Source: CALCKU01 sp964607445 (GTDB lineage Bacteria; Pseudomonadota; Alphaproteobacteria; Caulobacterales; Maricaulaceae). From it: a stretch of DNA of 44,431 nt. The notes beneath the pieces are model-generated. The model saw only the letters and a program-made list of their open reading frames with translations. It made no database searches and had not been told where the DNA came from. Shown here piece after piece: positions 44,345 to 44,431 of the stretch; the stretch's first letter is position 1, and every line of letters starts with the position of its first letter. A program made the translations under genes and the position numbers. The stretch spans positions 1-44,431 of the forward strand of contig CAZSKN010000021.1 of the NCBI GenBank assembly GCA_964607445.1, given 5' to 3'.

Positions 44345-44431
44345 TTAGTCTTCATATTCGCGCCTAACACGAATTGGGCGAGATCGCTTGATGTTGCAAG
44401 AGTTGTCCGTGAGGCTGGTTTTCTTAAATGG
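44345..44431 (-). other. Right edge: open frames on both strands, gene unresolved
   Basis: The stretch 44099-44431 contains no complete gene. At its right end a minus-strand frame is open from the edge to a stop at 44345-44347, with a basic C-terminus reading RSRPIRVRREYED, which would fit the tail of a gene truncated by the window. A plus-strand frame is also open from an ATG at 44249 to the edge, containing LDVARVVREAGFLKW. I cannot decide between them; the hairpins at 44243-44283 would suit a terminator for the minus-strand option. Confidence 0.25.

Noticed and set aside
1..44431. Prophage or integrative element, considered because of the DUF2793 and tailspike-like proteins
   Set aside because: No integrase, terminase, capsid, portal, tail-tube or attachment repeats were seen; both genes sit among polysaccharide genes.
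1..44431. CRISPR arrays, tRNA or rRNA genes
   Set aside because: No regularly spaced repeats and no cloverleaf or rRNA-like conserved sequence were noticed on reading both strands.

Overview
The window looks like a chromosomal segment of an alphaproteobacterium. The moderate base composition, the DUF2793 protein, the Wzc-type tyrosine kinase and the absence of any phage, plasmid or IS backbone would fit a marine stalked or prosthecate relative (Maricaulales/Hyphomonadaceae-like). That placement is inference from protein flavour only. I see no rRNA, tRNA, CRISPR array, transposase or replication origin.

Left part, about 1-13 kb, is mixed metabolism and envelope. It holds a lipoprotein carboxylesterase whose 3' end overlaps a convergent nitrilase, and a UDP-uronate-type epimerase. 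A TPR protein is coupled to a mono-haem cytochrome c lipoprotein. A methyltransferase follows. A three-gene operon (DUF1330, DUF2855, dienoyl-CoA-isomerase-like crotonase) faces a divergent PadR-family regulator, with a perfect palindrome between them. A lipoprotein with a predicted outer-membrane barrel and an Atm1-like ABC exporter close this part.

From about 12.8 kb to 44 kb nearly every gene concerns surface polysaccharide. The minus-strand and scattered part (12.8-26.3 kb) carries an amino-sugar aminotransferase, a WbpM-like dehydratase with a shortened membrane domain, a PPP-type phosphatase, a Wza/GumB-type export lipoprotein, WecC, a Wzc-type tyrosine autokinase, a first Wzy/ligase-type polymerase translationally coupled to an unknown membrane-anchored protein, and a first phosphoglycosyltransferase. 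A 0.5 kb divergent promoter region separates this from a plus-strand operon of about 15 kb (26.8-41.6 kb). Its order is bi-domain MDR/Gfo-Idh oxidoreductase, heparinase II/III-family protein, WbuB-like glycosyltransferase, LegC-like aminotransferase, LegB-like dehydratase, second phosphoglycosyltransferase, GNAT acetyltransferase, DUF2793 tail-fibre-like protein, second polymerase, a 54-codon gene fragment, hexapeptide acyltransferase, Wzx-like flippase and a glycosyltransferase. Most junctions overlap by 1-8 bases. On the opposite strand follow a Tat-exported tailspike-like beta-helix protein and a secreted FecR-domain protein.

Together the genes describe a Wzy-dependent exopolysaccharide or capsule machine. 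Nucleotide-sugar enzymes make amino sugars and uronic acids, two different initiating transferases load undecaprenyl phosphate, glycosyltransferases extend, Wzx flips, two Wzy-like proteins polymerise, Wzc controls chain length, and a Wza-like lipoprotein exports. The least conventional part is the central operon. It combines a four-gene bacillosamine-like initiation module with a variant transferase, a heparinase-fold enzyme lacking an export signal, and phage-fibre/tailspike-like proteins embedded in the polysaccharide locus.
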